This document shows positions 6,289-7,702 of a stretch of DNA of 7,702 nucleotides, one piece after another. Origin of the DNA: Desulfuromonadales bacterium (GTDB taxonomy: Bacteria > Desulfobacterota > Desulfuromonadia > Geobacterales > Pseudopelobacteraceae); assembly GCA_015688915.1 (NCBI GenBank), contig JAATGX010000221.1:1-7702 (forward strand), written 5' to 3'. Within the stretch, counting starts at the first letter, position 1. Every line of letters begins with the position of its first letter. The translations under genes and the position numbers were made by a program. The notes under the pieces are model-generated. The model was not told where the DNA came from, searched no databases, and was given only the letters and a program-made list of their open reading frames with translations.

Positions 6289-6340
6289 GAGAAGAATATC
6301 CGACAGGGTGTGGAATATTCTTCTCTGTGAATGGATATTC
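6289..6340. promoter_or_regulatory. Dyad with GAATATCC half-sites, candidate enhancer of the operon
   Basis: GAGAAGAATAT (6289-6299) and ATATTCTTCTC (6315-6325) are a perfect 11-base inverted repeat around a 15-base centre. A further half-site GGATATTC lies at 6333-6340. It lies roughly 105 to 155 bases upstream of the start expected from the sigma-54-like promoter, the usual distance for an NtrC-type enhancer. A near copy is at 33-62. Binding by the encoded regulator is inferred. Confidence 0.5.
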
Positions 6341-6534
6341 AAAGAGGGCTGAAAATTCCAACTCACCTTGGTCAGATGCATGTGGAGGCCGGGACCCCAC
6401 CGGGATGGAAGGTCATCGTCGGGAGGAACATTTAGCTTGGCGAGAAGGAAATAGTTGAGGTAGTATGCACGGCAATTCGTGTTTTATATTCGGTTGCGTG
6501 GCCCGGCCCTTTATCAAGGGGTCGCACCACGTTA

Positions 6535-6553
6535 CCCGAATGAATTATCCGGG
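6535..6553. repeat. Short palindrome upstream of ssb
   Basis: A 19-base near-palindrome with outer CCCG and CGGG and a central AATGAATTA-like core, pairing at 7 of 9 positions. It ends 26 bases before the ssb start codon. It could be an operator or an mRNA leader hairpin. It shows no resemblance to a LexA box that I can support. Confidence 0.25.
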
Positions 6554-6579
6554 AATCCAACAACGCAAGGAGATGTGAT

Positions 6580-7005
6580 ATGGCCAGTCTTAACAAGGTA
6601 ATGTTGATCGGCAACCTGGGCAAGGACCCGGAAGTGCGCTATACCCCCTCCGGCCAGGCGGTCGCGAGTTTCAACCTGGCGACCGGCGAAAAATTCAAGA
6701 ACAAGAACGGCGAATGGGAGGAGCGTACCGAGTGGCACCGCATCATCCTTTGGGCCAGGCTGGCCGAAATTGCCGGGGAATACCTCTCCAAAGGCAAGAC
6801 CGTTTACATAGAAGGGCGGCTCCAGACCCGCAAATGGCAGGACAACAGCGGCAACTAGCGCTACACCACCGAGATCGTCGGGGAGAAGATGCAGATGCTT
6901 TCGCCCAAAGGTGAAAGCCGCCGCAGCGATGTCACCTCGGAACCGGTAGCGGGCGGCGGCGGGTATGAGGAGCCGCCTTTTCAGGATGACGACATCCCGT
7001 TCTGA
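6580..7005 (+). pseudogene. ssb: Single-stranded DNA-binding protein gene interrupted by an in-frame TAG
   Basis: Read through, this frame encodes a 141-codon SSB. It has an N-terminal OB fold beginning MASLNKVMLIGNLGKDPEV, a short glycine-rich linker, and the acidic tail DDDIPF that recruits partner proteins in replication and repair. Codon 93 (6856-6858) is TAG, between SGN and RYTTEIV, where intact homologues have a polar residue. Sequence after the stop stays in frame and family-like to the TGA at 7003-7005, so this is one substitution, not a frameshift. The 92-residue product would lack the last OB-fold strand and the tail, so it is probably inactive unless TAG is read through. AAGGAG lies 7 bases before the ATG. 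It may be a spare ssb copy or a sequence error. A terminator follows 24 bases after the final stop. Confidence 0.85.
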
Positions 7006-7029
7006 GATCGTGCATGGTTGTAACTGAAA

Positions 7030-7061
7030 GCTCACCAGGTGCTTGCCTGGTGGGCTTTTTT
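7030..7061 (+). terminator. Intrinsic terminator after ssb
   Basis: GCTCACCAGG (7030-7039) pairs with CCTGGTGGGC (7046-7055), with one T-G pair and a 6-base loop, followed at once by six T (7056-7061). It is a textbook rho-independent terminator for the ssb transcript. Confidence 0.92.
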
Positions 7062-7117
7062 GACGTCCCACGCGGAAAAGAATCTAACTTCCCACCATGT
7101 TGGAAAAGAGGTGAACC

Positions 7118-7408
7118 ATGTCAAAAGTGACAATCGTGGCAAAGGTCGTGGCACAGAGGGATGCGATTGAGGCGGTCAAAACCGAGGTGCTCAAGCTCAT
7201 TGCGCCGACAAGGCAAGAGGAGGGGTGCATCGAGTACAGGTTGCACCGGGACAATGAAAACCCCGCGGTGTTCATTTTCTACGAGAACTGGGAAAGCATG
7301 GCCTGTCTGGAACGGCATATGAACTCCCGACACTACAAGGAATACATTGCCGCCGTCGAGGGGCTGATTGCAGAAAAAGCCGTGCACAAAATGACCGAAA
7401 TCGGATAG
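7118..7408 (+). CDS. ABM-domain protein, putative quinol monooxygenase (YgiN-like)
   Basis: A 96-residue cytoplasmic protein of the antibiotic biosynthesis monooxygenase (ABM) superfamily, a dimeric ferredoxin-like fold. Family features visible are the first strand KVTIVAKVVAQ, the helix with IEAVKTEVLKLIAPTRQEEGCIEYRLH, the strand AVFIFYENWES and the helix with LERHMNSRHYKEYIAAVEGL. Characterised relatives such as YgiN act on quinols, others on polyketides, and many are uncharacterised, so the substrate here is open. Length is normal for a single-domain member. GAGGTG lies 5 bases before the ATG. It stands alone between two terminators and is probably its own transcript; no clear promoter was found in the 56 bases after the ssb terminator. 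Confidence 0.9.
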   Translation: MSKVTIVAKVVAQRDAIEAVKTEVLKLIAPTRQEEGCIEYRLHRDNENPAVFIFYENWESMACLERHMNSRHYKEYIAAVEGLIAEKAVHKMTEIG

Positions 7409-7465
7409 CGTTACCTCTTCATCACCCCACCTCTCGCCGCTTGGCTTTGAGCGCGGATAAAAAGA

Positions 7466-7490
7466 AAGGGGCCGCTGTTTGCGGCCCCTT
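7466..7490. terminator. Strong hairpin terminator between convergent genes
   Basis: AAGGGGCCGC (7466-7475) pairs perfectly with GCGGCCCCTT (7481-7490) around TGTTT. On the minus strand the stem runs into TTTCTTTTTA, a good T-rich tract, so it terminates the small membrane protein gene well. On the plus strand only two T follow, but the stable stem may also stop the ABM gene transcript. Confidence 0.85.
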
Positions 7491-7522
7491 CACCATTCAT
7501 TCCACTTCATTATCTTCCGCCG

Positions 7523-7699
7523 TTATTTGTGTTCCGCTGTCTTCAGTTCGCCTTTCACGACTTCCTTCATACCCTTTGCCATGCCCAGCATGAGCAGGAT
7601 GGCCGGCATGGTCTGTGCCACGACTATCAGGGCGCAGAACCCGAGAAAGATCCAGGAGAAGATGCCGCTGTCGTCGACGTGCGGGGTGGATGCTGCCAT
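7523..7699 (-). CDS. Small single-helix membrane protein, unknown function
   Basis: A 58-residue reading frame starting MAASTPHVDDSGIFSW, with one hydrophobic segment (about residues 13-38, rich in I, L, F, V) and a basic, charged C-terminus ending KTAEHK. It is probably an inner-membrane protein with its tail in the cytoplasm. The ATG at 7699 is only 3 bases from the window edge, so the ribosome binding site is out of view and the true start may be further upstream. The downstream hairpin at 7466-7490 with T-run in its direction supports a real gene. I do not recognise the family. It is likely the last gene of a leftward unit continuing beyond the window. Confidence 0.65.
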   Translation of the reverse strand: MAASTPHVDDSGIFSWIFLGFCALIVVAQTMPAILLMLGMAKGMKEVVKGELKTAEHK

Positions 7700-7702
7700 T
7701 GC

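Larger units (their letters stand above)
6158..6579. other. Gene-free divergent regulatory region
   Basis: This 422-base gap lies between the leftward metal/ABC operon and rightward ssb. It holds the sigma-54-like and sigma-70-like promoter elements, two dyads toward the left operon and a short palindrome near ssb. No supported gene was found: the longest small reading frames lack ribosome binding sites or overlap ssb. Between about 6345 and 6530 I see nothing I can name, and no convincing -35/-10 pair for ssb; TATATT at 6485-6490 has no good partner. Confidence 0.7.

Noticed and set aside
6405..6458. 17-codon plus-strand frame in the gap before ssb
   Set aside because: No ribosome binding site and no sign of coding constraint; likely chance.
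1..7702. CRISPR arrays, tRNA or rRNA genes, insertion-sequence transposases
   Set aside because: I saw no regularly spaced repeats, no tRNA-like or rRNA-like sequence and no transposase motifs.

Overview
The window looks like chromosomal DNA from a Geobacter-type bacterium (Desulfuromonadales). This is an inference from gene content: an NtrC-family sigma-54 activator, a DUF2318 Fe-S-type protein beside a MacB/LolD-type ABC transporter, and a bacterial SSB, in GC-rich coding sequence. No species is claimed.

Positions 112 to 6157 read on the minus strand as one long gene cluster. In transcription order it holds: a membrane-anchored heavy-metal-associated (HMA) domain protein (6157-5720); a DUF2318 cysteine protein (5723-5259, ATGA overlap with the HMA gene); an FtsX/MacB-type ABC permease (5255-4095); a 141-base gap filled by a long imperfect palindrome; a LolD/MacB-type ABC ATPase (3953-3282); a four-helix membrane histidine kinase (3260-2151); a two-gene DUF4160-DUF2442 cassette (2066-1543); and an NtrC-family response regulator (1476-112). 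The likely theme is sensing and handling of a metal or redox stress at the inner membrane. The first three proteins all carry close-spaced cysteine pairs predicted to lie outside the cytoplasm. DUF2318 plus MacB-type permease plus LolD-type ATPase recalls part of the Campylobacter P19 iron-uptake locus, but no P19 or Ftr1 gene is seen here.

Upstream of the HMA gene is a 422-base gene-free region. It holds a sigma-54-like promoter (TGGCAC, 5 bases, TTGAT), a perfect TATAAT box, an imperfect palindrome next to it, and about 100 bases further upstream a second dyad built from GAATATCC/GGATATTC half-sites. A near copy of that second dyad lies at 33-62, just beyond the regulator gene. The simplest model is that the encoded NtrC-type regulator binds these dyads and controls both this operon and a gene to the left of the window.

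From 6580 the strand changes. An ssb gene is interrupted by an in-frame TAG at codon 93 although the rest of the reading frame, including the acidic DDDIPF tail, is intact. It is followed by a clear terminator, an antibiotic-biosynthesis-monooxygenase (ABM) family gene (7118-7408), a strong hairpin terminator, and a convergent small membrane protein gene (7699-7523) at the right edge.
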